From Siphonodentalium dalli (taxonomy: Eukaryota; Mollusca; Scaphopoda; Gadilida; Siphonodentaliidae), in NCBI GenBank assembly GCA_032622095.1, contig CP136066.1, positions 10,193,784-10,257,783 on the forward strand: DNA of 64,000 nt. Direction: 5' to 3'. Positions within the stretch are counted from its first letter, which is position 1; each line of letters opens with the position of its first letter. The position numbers were made by a program, and so were the translations under genes. Below, piece after piece: positions 63,905-64,000 of this stretch. The notes under the pieces are model-generated. The model made no database searches. It was not told the DNA's origin and was given only the letters and a program-made list of their open reading frames with translations.

Positions 63905-64000
63905 ATGATTAAGTCAAGTTTGAGCTATTGTCATGGGTTGGCGTACATAATCTGTCCGTCCATCCGTGAGTCTTGTGTGTCCATCCATCAACAATTTCCT
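63905..64000. mobile_element. start of another TAGCTCAAC-family repeat, cut by window end
   Basis: AAGTTTGAGCTATTGTCATGG, GTCCGTCCATCCGTG and CATCAACAATTTCCT match the left ends at 40740 and 42650. Confidence 0.7.

Overview
The window is animal genomic DNA. It holds most of the 5' half of one large, intron-rich gene on the + strand, embedded in a dense field of tandem repeats and DNA transposons. Joining 15 exons by canonical GT/AG junctions, with all phases consistent, gives an uninterrupted 528-residue N-terminal part of symplekin, the HEAT-repeat scaffold of the mRNA 3'-end cleavage and polyadenylation machinery. The initiator ATG is at 5462 and the last exon seen ends at 63898; the gene continues past the right edge. 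Exons are 54-192 nt and introns 0.55-13.2 kb. I infer a marine lophotrochozoan, perhaps a bivalve mollusc, from the intron-exon style and the repeat types; the sequence alone does not fix the species.

Layout. 1-5461: upstream or 5' non-coding DNA with a hAT-type element (2302-3915, 8-bp target duplication) and a tandemly repeated acceptor just before the first coding exon. 5558-14170: introns 1-2 with a 34-bp minisatellite and several foldback elements. 14171-21716: seven exons (3-8 in part), several bordered by repeat arrays. 21717-40183: introns 8-11 with exon-boundary arrays, piggyBac-like TTAA elements and a 5S-derived sequence. 40376-48527: a long ~160-bp unit repeat and more foldback elements. 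48687-61880: a 13-kb intron holding a ~5.1-kb DIRS-like retroelement with inverted terminal repeats and an internal complementary region, then a 6-kb satellite of 109 exact-length 55-bp units, each with the CRE palindrome TGACGTCA. 61881-64000: two more exons between TTAA elements.

The most unusual observation is that at least eight exon borders of this one gene lie inside local tandem duplications that copy the splice site itself. Donors are copied 26x (exon 3), 3x (exon 5), 24x (exon 8), 33x (exon 10) and 2x (exon 12). Acceptors are copied 4-5x (exon 1), 3x (exon 2) and 3x (exon 13). Two donor arrays (42-bp and 69-bp units) keep the reading frame open for a few units, so choice of donor could lengthen the protein; the others would introduce stops. 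Whether this is a genome-wide habit or specific to this gene cannot be told from one window.

No bacterial-type genes, CRISPR arrays or intact transposase genes were found. Most short open frames are by-products of the tandem repeats.
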